A program made the translations under genes and the position numbers. The notes under the pieces are model-generated. The model made no database searches. It saw only the letters and a program-made list of their open reading frames with translations, and had not been told where the DNA came from. Shown piece by piece: positions 36,276 to 51,777 of a stretch of 64,000 nucleotides of DNA (positions within the stretch are counted from its first letter, which is position 1; the number at the start of each line of letters is the position of its first letter). This DNA is from Rhodamnia argentea (taxonomy: Eukaryota; Streptophyta; Magnoliopsida; Myrtales; Myrtaceae): assembly GCF_020921035.1 (NCBI RefSeq), contig NC_063151.1:8184001-8248000 (forward strand), written 5' to 3'.

Positions 36276-39200
36276 TCAATCTGCTAAGGGGTCGGTTGTT
36301 TCCTCCGCAAGGCGTGTCACGAGCACGGGACAACCGTTTTTCAATCGCGAAAAGAGCGCCCACTTCTCTAGAGTCGGGTCGGGGTCGAGGACCCTCCACC
36401 TATACAAGGTTCACGGGTTAACCAATTAATCACGTGTAATCGCAGATGCCGGGCCTGTCATGAGGGAGAACTCACTTGTAGGTGGTGACAAGCCGGTGGA
36501 GGAAGACCAGCATCATGGCCTTAGCCATGTTCATTCCCAGACAAGTCCTTCCCCCGGCCCCGAAGCCTAAGAAGCTGCATGGTAATTTCGACTCATCCTA
36601 TTGCGACACAAAGAAGGGCTGAGTCATCAATAAGCATAAAAGCAAAAATTTAAGGATCGTAATCCCTTTCTTCTGCATCTCTTATAAAAAAAAATGAGGT
36701 AGAAACATAGAAAATCACGTCGAATCTGGAGGGATTGAACTCGAAGGGGTTGTCATGAACCATAGGATCGAAATGTACAGATTTTGCATCGACATTGATG
36801 TTCCATCCTCTCTTGATTCTATATCCTGCACATCGGCGAAGATAAGAATGTGAATACGTTCTCAATTGAAAAATGTTCCGTTAAAATGACTCGAGTGGGT
36901 TTCGGGCTTTGATTTATGGACAACCTTCGATATTGGAGTCCTGAAGCACCAGCCTCGGAAACCATGGCACTACAGATGCCATCCTCAAGGATTCCTTGAC
37001 AACCTACTTCGAAACCACTAGTTAGAGCATTTATGGCGAATTACCGTGATTACAAATGAGATGGAACTCTTAGGAAGAAATCCAGAAACATGATGCACAG
37101 AACCTTCCACATGTACCTTGGAAGCATATGACATCTCGCCAATGTCTTCCAGTTTCAGACTTCCCGACATTTTCTTCGCGAAACATACTTGTTCAGCCTG
37201 CTCAACCAGAATGCCCCTTGTAAGTCAATCCTCAACTGGTCATCGTTCAGAATCGATTCGAAACTGGCAAAGAGTTCTAGTAATGGCATTAAGTTACTTA
37301 CTCTTAGTTTGTCTAAAATTGTCTCGTTCTCACCCAAGTACTTCACCATCCAAGTTATAGCACTCGCTGTCGTATCATGACCTGCAAGAAATTTCTCCTG
37401 AGCAGGTGAAATAATATCTCTAACTTCAGGAGTGTCTTATAAACTTGAATCGAACATCACCAACCGGTTAACGCAGAAAATGGAAGTCTGGGGAAATTAG
37501 GAGCAGAGAAGGGCTTATTATGAAGACTTAAAACAGGAAAATGCCCCTTCCTCAGTAGAAGCTCGTTCATAAGTTCTGGACTAAAGTCTTGGGTCACCCA
37601 TTGATTTCCCTTTTACTGTCTTAAGTACTTTTGATGCTTGCTAAGGGGCGAAGAGGTCGAGCGGTACAATAGAATTCTGGGTTATAGAGCAAGATTGGCT
37701 CACCTGCAATTATCATTGTCAAGATGTTATCTTTTGTCTCTCCAACGGTTAGCTTTGGGCCTTTCTTGCACTCTGTTTCATCATCATTTGAGAGCAGGTG
37801 TTGAAGACAATCCTCGTGAGAAGTTCCTGAGAGTCTTCTTTGAGTAATCAAAGTCTCCAATGCACTCATAAGTCGCTCTCTGGCCTGCATAGTACTCACC
37901 ATAATTAAGCTCGAAAGGCCAAAAAGTTCTTCCAAATTCATAGCACGGGGTAGCGAGACAACTTGTTTTTCTTTGCCAAACTAGATCTTGAGGAGCAATC
38001 GGATGACGGAGATATTGGCTCAATCGGTGGCGTCATACGACACTGTCCTATGAGTCATTTTCCTTTCCGCAACAAGAATCACATACAAAAAATAGACGCT
38101 CTAGGATTAGGGGATACCTGAATGCCTCTTTGGAATCTAGTCCTGGGTAACCTTAGAGGGAAAGCGAGCATAGCTTTGCAAACAATACCGACGTCCTCCT
38201 GCAACATTTCTAGCTGTCGTCCACTCTCTAGACTCAGCAACATCCTGCACATTATTTTGAAAGTGATCTGCACCGAAAAATCAGCAAAGTAAGCACATCA
38301 ATGTGACATGAATAGGTACAACGGTTCATGAGTTCGGCCAATCGTGTGCCAAGAAACTGCAATATCTCGGATCACAACAGACCCGCCCCAGCTCAAACTC
38401 TTCTCAAGAGAATAATCAAAGTTTCTCATGATATCCTCTGCAAACAATGCAATTACCTTAAGTGCTTCATCGAGAACGACCACGGTTCCTCTGTGTTCCC
38501 AGCCAAGTAGAGACTTCACGATCAGCTCATCAAATTGCTGGATGAAGGCTGATAGAGAGCATGTGGAGAAAAAGTTGCTCAGATGTCCACGGATATGCCT
38601 GTGCTGTTGATGGGATGCGCACAGTAGGCTTTGATCGCCCACTAACTGTGCTATTGATCTTATGTATCTCTTGCTGAATTTCCCGGAATCATTATTTAGG
38701 ATCATCTTTGCCGATGTGGCAGTCGAGACGAAAACATGGGTCTCTCCAAAGATGTTGGTCTTGAAGCATCTTCCATACCTGCAGATATTACATCGCCATC
38801 TTCAATTCCCAAACAGAAGTTGAGTTTCGAAGCTCGTTACAGTTTGGTAGTCTCATGTTATGATAGAATGAACTAATCAATACCATACAAAGCGGGCGAA
38901 ACCAATTAACACAAACCCCATCCGACCTCCAATTAGTAGTCATTGTCATCTGCACTATTCCAATCTAATATATCCGATAGCATCATAAGGTTTATAAGCT
39001 ATCAGAATGTCAAAAGGTCAACCGGAATCATGTCTGAAGCAATAGTAGTGACCCCGGAAACCTCCCACAATGCGGTTGTACGGCAAGAACACAAGTTACT
39101 GAGACATGTTATTAGGAAGTTATGCACCTGTAAGCTGTCAAAAAATGCTTCAGAGCGAAACATCGAATCAACCACGTGTCGCTCCATTAAGTGTACGAGT

Positions 39201-39867
39201 ACGAATAAATCAAGTACGCAGCATATGTGCTCTTTCGAATTTTTCTGGAAAGGTAGTGACGGTCGATCTGCATGCATATACACGACTAGCTGTAGCATCT
39301 CTGTCTTTGCATCACATGTTCAACAGAATGCGCTCTCCGGTCTACCTCAATCTCATGAACAGAAACTTCCTGTCATATTTCAGGCAGGGATTGAAAAAGG
39401 CGTGCCTTTGCCGTGATTACTAAGACCGTAGGAAGTTGCGGAATTCGAAGGGATTCATCTTACTTTACCATGGTTATGTTGATAAAAGTCCAAGACTAGC
39501 GTACCACATGAAAAGCAACAAAATCCTATCGAGAGGAAGTATCATTTCAGGGATTATGATCGACTCCATCTACCAATCATATGTACACAACAGAGTTAGT
39601 TGATTCGCTCATCATAAGAAGAAAGAAGCACGTCGCTTACCGGAGGCAACGGCTCTCCACAAAGCTGTAAAATCCCCTGCCGCTGTTGATGGCAGCCATG
39701 AACTGAACTGTCTCTCCGATCAGAAGCAGTCCGAGACTTCCGGGAGGGACATCAACCTCGGACTCCTCCTCGTGATCTCTTCGCCGCCGCACAAGCACGA
39801 AGCTGCCGAGAACAAGAGCGGCGCAGAAGCAAAGGCAAGCCCAGGCATGATACAGAGGTACAAGCAT
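36276..39867 (-). CDS. CYP722A: Cytochrome P450, CYP722 family (CYP722A-like)
   Basis: Ten exons: 39867..39641, 38778..38457, 38267..38118, 37884..37704, 37381..37302, 37197..37117, 37003..36925, 36825..36719, 36597..36476 and 36399..36276. They join in frame to 490 residues. A hydrophobic anchor lies at about residues 9-26, then a basic RRRR and a PPG hinge. The oxygen-binding AGHDTT is at 293-298, the ExxR ESLR at 351-354, the PERF-region NPSRFD just before exon 9, and the heme motif FGAGGRTCLG has Cys428. The blocks AAINSGRGFY and FGETHVF are those I associate with CYP722A. CYP722 enzymes belong to the CYP85 clan and act on carlactonoic-acid-type strigolactone precursors; the exact reaction here is inferred. 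The first ATG of the frame (39942) was rejected in favour of the one directly before the membrane anchor. Confidence 0.85.
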
Positions 39868-41420
39868 TGTTTGTTTCTCCCTGTTCTTGTTTCCCTCTGC
39901 TGAACAATGCAATGAGGTTCTGAGACTTGTCCAGCCAGACATTCTTTCTTCAACCCAAAGATCTCAACGTTGCAGTGCAGGAGGACACGTGTGCGGTCGA
40001 GGGTAGGGGTTGTGGTTTATCGGTTGTGGAGGCTCCTCGTGCAGTGCTTGACGTAACAAGTCCACTAAACTCCATCTCCACAGTAACCTAAAGCTCATCT
40101 TGGTCCCTTCTGCAATGGAGGCGGTTCAGTGGGCGGGTTCCGAACCTTTTCTTAGTCAACTTGTGGGTGATAAAGATCAAAAGGGTCTTTGGTTGAATGA
40201 GTGCATTTCAGAAGTGGAAGTAGAAGAAAAGCTTCGATTCTGAGCTCCTCCCATCGCAAGTCTGCAAGTTGCAGAACGACCCAGCTGAGGTGATCATGAC
40301 AAAAAAAAAACCTGTCTTGGACACAGTTCACTGTTCAGACATGGATGTATTTAGTTTCTTTGTTACATGACCCACCACCTTCTCAAGCCGAGAAATTCCC
40401 AAGTGCAAAGCGGCTCTTTTGATTATGGAGGAAGAAGATTTAAGGAGAGAAAGCAGAAAACCATTTGAGCTTATTTTGCCATTCGATCGCTCACAAGTTT
40501 TTTTTTTTTTCCTTCTTTTGCTTTCACTACTCTTCTTTGCTATTGGAGCTCTTGAGAGCCTTCCAGTCAATAAGCCCCGTTTGATTTCCCATCAAAGTAA
40601 ATGATAATTTAGTCCTAAAATGTTAAGAGTGCCCTCAAATTTTGGATCCGGATTGCAATGTTATGGGTGATATTGATCAAATTGGGCCGTCCAAATCAAA
40701 ATGGATGATCCGATTTGATCCATGTCACATTTTCAAAATTTTTAAAAATTCCCGTCCAAAATTTTTTCCCCATTTTCAAGAGGTGACATGTATCAAATCA
40801 AGCCGTTTATTTTGATTTGGACGGCTTGATTTGATCAATATCACCCCTACTTATATATAGAACACGCGCGCGCGCACATATATATACTTATGAAAATAGG
40901 GCAATTCCTTTAAGGAAGAATACCGTAATCAATTCCAAGTCTTTTAATAAGTGCAATCAAACCTTAAAACTTATTCGATTAACTTCAATCAATACAATCG
41001 AATGTTTCTGTTAACTTTGTGCAAATTAAGTGATCGAAAATTACCAACGCGTTATTTTTTTTTAATATATTGCTAGGACGCGTGATGCTGCCAAAAACCC
41101 GTCCATTCATTGAAACTTATGGAAATTTATAAATAATCAAATAAATATGGACATTTTGATGTGAAAATTACTGGTGTGTATATAAAATGGGAAATTTCTA
41201 GTGGGGTCTATCCGGTTTTTGTGGGCTGATTCTAGGGGAACGATTTGTTCACGTGGCGGTCAAACTTGACCGACTCTGCAAGGAAAAGGTCGGTTTCTTC
41301 TTCTTCTTCTTCTTCTTCTACAAGTTTACCGTTAACCCCCACAAACCCTAGCATGGCTTAAACCCTCCCGTTCTCTGACATCCCCAGAATTTCACAAACC
41401 TCGCTGCAGAAGAGGCAAAA
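39868..41420. other. Divergent promoter region between the P450 and AAA-ATPase genes
   Basis: About 1.5 kb between two genes transcribed away from each other. It contains a foldback repeat at 40665-40846, a short CG/CA run near 40865-40880 and a (TTC)n tract at about 41298-41319 just before the AAA gene. No gene is supported. Confidence 0.6.
40665..40846. repeat. 182-bp foldback (near-perfect inverted repeat)
   Basis: The left arm GGGTGATATTGATCAAATTG and the right arm ending 'gatttgatcaatatcaccc' pair over about 65-80 bp each. Inside them a second copy of 'gatttgatccatgtcac' lies opposite 'gtgacatgtatcaaatc'. It looks like a small MITE. No clear target duplication was seen. Confidence 0.8.
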
Positions 41421-42906
41421 ATGTTTCGCTCAGCAGAGACAAACCTCCCCTCGTCGAGGACCATCGTCTCCGTGGCCGCGTCGGTCACTTTCTCGGCCCT
41501 TGCCCTCCGCCTGCTCGACAAAATTCCCGACGCCGTCGAGTACTGCTTCCTCTCGCGCCTCCGGGTCCTGTCCACGAGACTGTCTTCTCGGCTCACTGTG
41601 GTCATCAAGGACTCCGACGGGCTCGCCCCGAACCGGATGTTCGAGGCCTCCCACCTCTACTTGGGCACCAAGTTATCCCCATCCACCAAGAGGATCGACG
41701 TGCACAAGCCGCTCCAAGAAGAGGAGCTGGTCCTCAGGATGGACACGGACCAGGAGTTGGTGGACTCCTTCATGGGCGCGGAGTTGAAGTGGGTCTTGAT
41801 GTCCTCGACCCATGAAAACTCGGCGTCCGAGAGTAAAATGTCGAGTCACCGAGGGGTATTGAAGGCGGAAACAAAGTACTTCGAGCTCAGTTTTCACAAG
41901 AAGCACAGGGGAATGGTGCTGAAATCCTACTTGCCCTGGATTTTAGGCAAGGCAAAAGAAATTAAGGAAGGGAGGAAGATGGTGAAGCTTCATACAGTCG
42001 ATTACAACGGATCGGATTATTGGGGGTCCATCAATCTCAATCATCCCGCGACTTTCGATACCATGGCAATGGAGCCCGAGATGAAGGCGGCCTTGATGGA
42101 TGACCTCAATCGATTTGTTGCGGGGAGGGAGTACTATAAAAGCGTGGGAAGGGCGTGGAAGCGAGGATATCTGTTGTATGGGCCACCTGGGACGGGGAAA
42201 TCGAGCCTGGTCGCGGCCATGGCGAACTATCTTAAGTTCGACGTGTATGATCTGGACTTGAGTGAAGTACAGTGCAATTCCGATTTGAGGAGGTTGCTGA
42301 TCGGAACTGGTAACCGGTCAATTATAGTGATTGAGGACATCGATTGGTCGAAGGAGTCTAAAACCTCAGATGAGGAGAAGGTAAGCTTTTGTTTCATTTT
42401 TGTTGGGATTGGCTTTTTGGCGAAAAACTAAAAGGATTTGGGATCAAATTTTCCTGGGCAAAATACTTTACAGGCACGAAAATTCAGAACAGGAAGAGTA
42501 ATTGTGAGACATATAGATGAAAAGCTTAGAGTTCGATGCGTTTTGGCTTTTGCAGATTACTCTATCAGGGTTGCTCAATTTCATCGATGGCCTGTGGTCG
42601 TGCTGCGGAGACGAACGCATCATCGTATTCACTACGAACCACAGGGACCGCCTTGATCCAGCATTACTGAGGCCCGGTCGTATGGACCTGCACATCCACA
42701 TGTCTTATTGCTCGTTCGGCGGTTTCAAGACACTGGCATCTAACTACCTGGGAATTCAGGATCATCCACTGTTCGGAGAGGTCGAGGAGCTGCTGAAGGT
42801 GGTTCAAGCAACACCCGCTGAAATTGCAGGCGAGCTCATGAAGTCTAAGTATCCGGATTTTGCACTTCAAGGCCTGATCGAGTTTCTCCGTTTGCAAGAG
42901 AGCTGA
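41421..42906 (+). CDS. BCS1/OM66-like AAA-ATPase
   Basis: Two exons, 41421..42380 and 42556..42906, join in frame to 436 residues. The N-terminus has a hydrophobic stretch (about residues 13-30), typical of membrane-anchored members. It is followed by the plant AAA-associated domain and one AAA module. Walker A GPPGTGKSS is at 254-262 and Walker B IIVIEDID at 301-308. The second exon carries ITLSGLLNFIDGLW, the sensor-1 FTTNH and the arginine-finger region LLRPGRMD. Arabidopsis relatives sit in the outer mitochondrial membrane or ER and respond to stress and salicylate; location here is inferred. The short linker after Walker B (WSKESKTSDEEK) is shorter than in many paralogues. Start chosen as the first ATG before the hydrophobic stretch. 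Confidence 0.92.
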
Positions 42907-43353
42907 AATTCCGGAGGACATGTTCAGCTATAGAAATGAACTATTAGTGAAGAAGAAGTGCAAGACAGAATGCTGATCCTTCGTTATGTAGATAAGACAG
43001 CATTTGGGTCCATTTTCCAACAATAAAAAAAAAAATTTACCAGATTAACTTTCTGCATTTTATGCACATGTATTCTCACAAAAATTGAGAGAGCACACAA
43101 AGTTGCTCCTCCTACCTAAGTATGAGGACTTGTATAGAACAAGAGAACGATAGCAACTTCATAAACGGTAGGGGAAAAAAAGTAGTTTCAACCTCAAGAC
43201 ACTAAAAGAGACGAATAACTGTTCAAAGTTTGTCGCTCCAGCTTATAAGAGAGACGACTTTACATTGCACTTGAGGAGATGGTGCTTCGAATTCTCTTCG
43301 TACCCCTTCTTTCAGCTCTACATCACCATCTTCTCTATTGATCCGAGAGAGTG

Positions 43354-46214
<2,861 letters not shown>

Positions 46215-47464
46215 AACTGAATACTGCCAGCAGGAGGACTCGCGCTTGGCTACAGCACTACGAATTCCGAACCAAGTCGAGGATCTCAACACGAGACTGG
46301 TGACATAGAAGCCAACTTTATGAGAAGAAAGGAGAACCTGAAAGAAGAAGCGCACGCTATGTGATCCTACAACTCCTTTACCAAACGAAAAAGGGCCATT
46401 CTGATGAAACATCCAATCCTACCGATAACTGGTCGGGAATGTTCATGCCTTTTTCTGTGTCCTGCTACAATCTAAACGAAGCGCATATCCAAGTGCGAGT
46501 TCTTTACCATTTCACACCACAATGCCGCAGTAGTTCCAAGGAAATCGTAAGGTACCTCTATGTTAGTTTCAAACATTGAGCTTGAACTTAAAGCGCGTAG
46601 TGATATCAGGTGTCGGGTGACCGATCGAATGCACGCTAGCACAATTCAAACAGAATTTTGACAATCCAAACGCATCGGCAAAAGAATCTTATACGCTCTG
46701 TTCCAACGCGAATCATCAACTACGGATTTGTCGCTAGCTCGCCAATGAATACACGACCCGCGAACCCATGCTACACCCACAAAGAAGGAAGCAATCGCAC
46801 ACGAGCGTCTCGAACTAAACCGAGGGAAATGAGAAGGAAAGCAGGAATTACCATGACAATGGAAGCGATGGGTACGACCAGGGAGGGATGAGATGTTGAG
46901 TAAGCTGCACCAGTCTTGGTGAAAGAGAAGGACGAGGCCCGAGATGCGAATACTACCGTCTGCGTCTGGGAAGCGACTCGAGCTTCATTCGAGGGAAGAT
47001 CGTTTTCCCACGGGGGGCGCTTGAGAGAGTTACAGGGGTTACAAATGAAGCAGCAGCTGGACATAACACAGGTCTGCTTATTAAACCAAACCTTTACAAA
47101 TCTTAAAATGCTATGTGCAATAATTTCTGGCACTTCATTAGCCAATGCTTTTTGGCGTAGTTGTCTATTGTGATACTCATATCTCTACTAGTATATTAGA
47201 CCAAAACGATTTGAAAATCGACTTAGCACAACGCCTTATGAAGGGTCATCTGAACTTTAATAACAGACGATAGAATGTTTAATGTTTGATGTAAAGGTTA
47301 AAGTAACAGTCAAGGTAAGCTGTCAACGGGAACTTGACGCATGCCGATACAGATTTAATATGAAAGAAGATAGAGGAAGCTATCAATAACATAACTAATG
47401 TCAAATGGCGGGTAACAAACAAGACACTTCGCCTGGCCTTAATGTTCTGGTTGCAGACACCTCC
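46215..47464. other. DHFR-TS 5' region
   Basis: An AG acceptor near 46338 just before the first coding exon (frame open back to there) suggests an upstream non-coding or transit-peptide exon in 46350-47150. I could not place it. The 124-codon minus frame at 46771-47145 may overlap it but shows no domain. Confidence 0.45.
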
Positions 47465-50400
47465 TTAGTCCTTTGCATCAGCTATGCCTCCTGGTGTTAT
47501 CTGAAAAACGTGTCTTTGTTAAGTTTAACACACATGGATACTTAGAGGTATTCTCAATATCCACTTTTCTTTTGTTTAATACCTCCGCACCAGTTTCGTA
47601 TTCGACATATTCGTGGATCTCCTAGCAACACCAAGTATGCAGTAAGTATCATGCTTAAAATCCGGTCCCCACCTATCCATATGTAGACTTAGTATCGACT
47701 TTCTCTCCAATTTTCATATAGATTTCTAGATATTTCGTTAGTTCTCTGCAGTGTAATCACGTAAATTACGATAGATTTAAGTTTATAGCTAGATGAAGAT
47801 CCGGCGCAAAAAGGATATAGCTTCAGCTTCATGTAGGTTTGGGGCATCGAACGCCTTGCAAATGCGCTGCTCACCTTTGCCTTTCCTAAACATCAACCTA
47901 ATTGTGGCTGCATGAGCCAATACATGCCCACCTGCAGGTTTCTTTGGGTCTGATATGAATACGCCACCACCTGGATCAGCTACGACTGAAACAAATATAT
48001 CAAAGACAAAGTTGTAAAAAAATCATCTTTTTTCCAAACTCATGGACTGCAGCTACTGTATAGCTGGTTATTGAGATTTCACGAATTAGTATGAGCCTAG
48101 TGCGGTCTCCAAGTTGCTATCTTTCAGAGTGCAACCATCAAAGGGCTGAACTGGATAAGATCTTCTAACGGATGCACGACTATATGGGAGAAATGAGATG
48201 TGATGCGATACCTTGGTTGGTCATGTAGACTGCGACATTGAATTCCTCAGCTATCTTAATTAAACGTGAGAGCATTTGTGCCAAATTTTGCTGCAATATG
48301 GAACCTATTAGTGTTAGACTAGATGAGCTGAAGGATCTCAAATTCACACGATTTGATGGTTTCAGGATCAACGTGGCGCTCTGCAAGTTCTCCTCTTCCA
48401 GTAAAATCCACTCGGAAGAGAGCGATCACTGAATCCACAATCTGAAAATGGTGCTCACTTAAGATCAAGCATCGACACCTCAGAAAATCTGTACAGTTTG
48501 ATTCTCAAGCGGTGTCTTACCAATAACCTAAATGGTTCTTCAGACATTTTGGCAGCCAAACCAAGAAGCTAGTTGTACTGATGCTCATAAGTATGCATGG
48601 GCATAAATGATCTGAAATTCACGGAAAGACTCGATTATAGTAAGTACACTACCCACAGAAGAAGGAAGAGTTGCCACCAGTATAAAAAGCTTAGCTTACA
48701 TTATCTAGGACTGCACCAGGGTCCATGCCAAATCTCTCAGCAATTGGTAGGATTCGATCAGCGCAACTGCAGGTGTACTAAGTTAAGAAAGGGCGAATGC
48801 ACTCACATGGACATAAGACGATTATGAAACACAAACAGCTTTATCGAGGTCAAGAAAATACAGACAGATTGCATAATAGGATACAAGGTTCCTTCGGTGT
48901 CGATGTAAGCTACCTTTAATATCGTCCTCTCATGTGAGTTGGCAGCTGAAAATTTTATACGCACATGTAATCCACTTGTCATAAGTAAAGAATGATTGAA
49001 AACAGGGTAAATACTGTTGTAGAATTTGCAAATAAAGTAGGGTGTCTTCAAGCATCACATTAAACAGATGATCAACCCGAGTCCGAGTCTGACAATGATT
49101 AAGGTTTTTACTCAGTTATGACATAGTACACACTCTTCTGGCCTTTTTTTCCTCCTTGGTGTGAGCCCCCGTAATATGCGTTCCAGTATACTGACCACAG
49201 ATTACAGCTGGAACGCATATTGCAGAAAATGAGAGTGCCATACTTCCTGAATCACCTAATACACACTTTCTGATGCTAAGATCACTCACATCTTTATTCT
49301 TTGTAAAAATTGAATCATTATTTTACTAATTGGCATTAAAAATGAAACAGAAGTTAACTACGAAAACCTAATACGCAATTCAGACCAACCTGAGTAGAAA
49401 CACACAGCATTTTCTGAGTAAGCCAACTAACAAATGTAAAAGTTCTTCAAAGGTAAGTTGTTGGACTGTGATTTTCACCGAAATTCGCCAAATGTTTCTG
49501 TAATTGCCATAGTTTCAATACCACCTGTTCAACATTGCCAAACCCGTGAAAGTTGTTTTTGTTGAAACGCATGGAGAATAATATACACAGTCCCCAAAGA
49601 AAAGTTTATTACCACCTAAAAGCTCATCGAGGGCTTGGCTTCCAGTTGTGATGCGAACAACAGACTTTCTCTGAAAACAAAGCCATCAAAAGTACTTTGT
49701 GCTGTGAGGTCAATAGAGTTTCGGGCAAGTGCAGCTATCTGCAGTCCATAAGCTAATTTGCAGGCTTTGTTTCAAGGGCCAATGATACATTGAGGTCTTC
49801 CGAATCATTTTAGCTCAAAGTTTGCATAATTAAGAACTTACTCTGAGCAGAGCATCGCTTCCGGTAACATAACCAAAATTCTGATGAAAACAAAGATTAG
49901 TTAATGCGAGATGCATAGAGAAGTTCCAATTGCAGCCACCATCTCAGCACAAGAAGAATTTAGACTAACCACTATCTTCTCAGCTGCTTCACATATCTTG
50001 TCAACTTTTGCTTCAGATAAACCTTTGATTCCAGTGAGGTGCTATGGGAAATCAAAACCAAAGGAAAGGAAATTGCCTCAACCAAATCAGCAAAGGTGCT
50101 TCAACTTAATTTCAAGAACTGAAGATCAGATACCTTCTTTGTATGCATCATCAAGCCATTGCAAGTGTAGATTCCTGCATCTTGTAGCTTCTTCACATCC
50201 CCAGCATTTATTCCCTGAGATACAACTGCAACCCCCCCCATAAAAAAGGAGAAATATTTCAGAGGAAGAAAATGAAAACAACTCGCCATCGTGTTTAACC
50301 TGATGAATGTAGTATTTCAAGCGTTCCAATAGTGATTATCGACGAATTTAGCTTAGGAGATTCGTTATTGATTTGATCCATCTATGCCATAAAATACGTG

Positions 50401-51160
50401 GAAAATAGACGTACCATGGTGCAATTTTCTCATGCGGTGTAACATAACAAAGGCCGAATTGCTCTCTGTATGATTTGGAAGACATGCGTCGAATAGGTGA
50501 TTGACGTATCATATTCAAGTAGCAGCGGAAATTACTCCTCGTCCTTTGAGGAAAAAAAAAACTGAAACTAGCCTATGCACCGAAAATCACGACAAGTTCA
50601 AGAGAAAGGTTGAGATGTAAAATATTCATGGATGCGCGGAAATGTTCCGGAAAAATCGAGCTAAAAACTGACCAAGCATATTCAGAGTCACTTCATATGG
50701 ATAGTCAAAGAGATTTATAGCTCGTTCGAGCCATTTGCACTCTACTTAAATTTCAGAGCAGCAACCGAGCGCACTACGTCGATTACAAAATTAAGTGTCA
50801 ACGACGAGAAACTGAATGCAACAAGGTCACGAAGCCAATAACCACCAGGTGATGAGAAAATCACGATAATCATCTCAGAGTCAAGACCGAATATTCGCTC
50901 GCAAGCCTAAGGACGACGCACCAAAACTCATTACGAAGCGATGACACGAAAAGGAGAGCAGTTGCTTCGCGCTCTGTTCTGCTCCTACTTACGTTTGTCG
51001 ATCGTTTCGAACAAGTCGTCTTCGTCGTCCACGGCTTCTCTTTCCACGATTTGCAGCTGGCTCTTGCTCTTCGGCTCTGAAGATCATCAACGAGAAACAC
51101 AAGCCGAAACTCAGAATCATTCTTCCGAACTCGCGAAACTCACTTGAGAGATGAAATCAT
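47465..51160 (-). pseudogene. DMC1: DMC1 meiotic recombinase pseudogene
   Basis: Most exons of a RecA/RAD51-family DMC1 gene can be recognised in order. They run from MISSLK (51160) through QLQIVERE (about 51050), [14 protein letters not shown] (about 50220), [12 protein letters not shown] (50041..49970), NFGYVTGSDALLR (about 49880), RKSVVRITTG (about 49670), GGIETMAITE (about 49525), VAYIDTEGT (about 48910), DRILPIAERFGMDPGAV (about 48760), [17 protein letters not shown] (about 48410) and VAVYMTNQ (about 48230) to [20 protein letters not shown] and the final ITPGGIADAKD (stop 47465-47467). Lesions: a frameshift after MISSLKAEEQ; no SGKT Walker A where it should follow GEFR (about 49400-49460); no LPTNMRGGNGK exon; a 2-nt deletion and TAG (48569-48571) in the TYEHQYNLLL exon; and loss of the last splice donor near 47800. 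It therefore cannot make an active recombinase. An intact copy presumably exists elsewhere. Confidence 0.9.
49173..49221. repeat. 14-bp perfect inverted repeat inside the DMC1 pseudogene
   Basis: AATATGCGTTCCAG (49173-49186) and CTGGAACGCATATT (49208-49221) are exact inverse copies with a 21-bp loop. They sit where the LPTNMRGGNGK exon would be expected. Confidence 0.85.
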
Positions 51161-51769
51161 CTTCGGCGGTGGAGTGCGACGGTCGGCGATGAATTTTCGC
51201 TGCGTCCGTGTGATTGCAGGTTGGCTTGCTCCGTGAAGAAGAAGAGACTTTCGAATATTTTTGTGGATGGGAAATGATCAGAAATTGGAGCGTGTTCACT
51301 GTTCATATACGAAGGCGGGAAGCGGGATTGTTTTGACCGGGTTAATTCGAGTTGAGCAATGATTTGAAGTCCACTATTCAAATTTTTATTTTTATTTTTC
51401 CTTTTAACGAAATAAAAAGGGCTCTTTATTCAGAAAAAGAGGTTAATTAATAGATAACTTTCAAGAGTTTATCAATTTTATAAGAGGTAGTCAGCAAGTT
51501 CAGTTTGACATTTTCTTTTCCGGGTGGAATAAACCAATTTCAATCGGGTTCTTTTCATGCTCAGTTTCTTTTTTTTTTTTTTCCTCGATTTATGATTTTC
51601 TCAAACATAACCGAGTAAAGTCTGTCTTAAAATAAGAAAAAAAAAACGATATACATTGTGATCAATTTTTTTTAAACTGCATTGTGCTCAAACTCTACAC
51701 CCTTCACATAAACATATCTATGAAATTTTCATGTTAACTTATGTAACAATTGAGATTGGCCGATAGACA
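51161..51769. other. Flank of the DMC1 pseudogene; AT-rich
   Basis: Former DMC1 promoter/5' UTR at the left, then AT-rich DNA. No gene seen. Confidence 0.5.
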
Positions 51770-51777
51770 ATCCCACT

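Noticed and set aside
36276..39867. Suspicion that the P450 is a pseudogene because its pieces are scattered
   Set aside because: All ten exons join with GT-AG sites and compatible phases, and all signature motifs are intact.
46771..47145. 124-codon minus frame as the N-terminus of DHFR-TS
   Set aside because: No homology and no splice evidence; the Met before ASKIDGGG matches the usual start of plant DHFR-TS.
48751..48770. Apparent 2-nt deletion in the DMC1 FRPDRI region
   Set aside because: If the codon is split TT|T across the intron, the exon reads F-C-A-D-R-I in frame; these are substitutions, not a frameshift.
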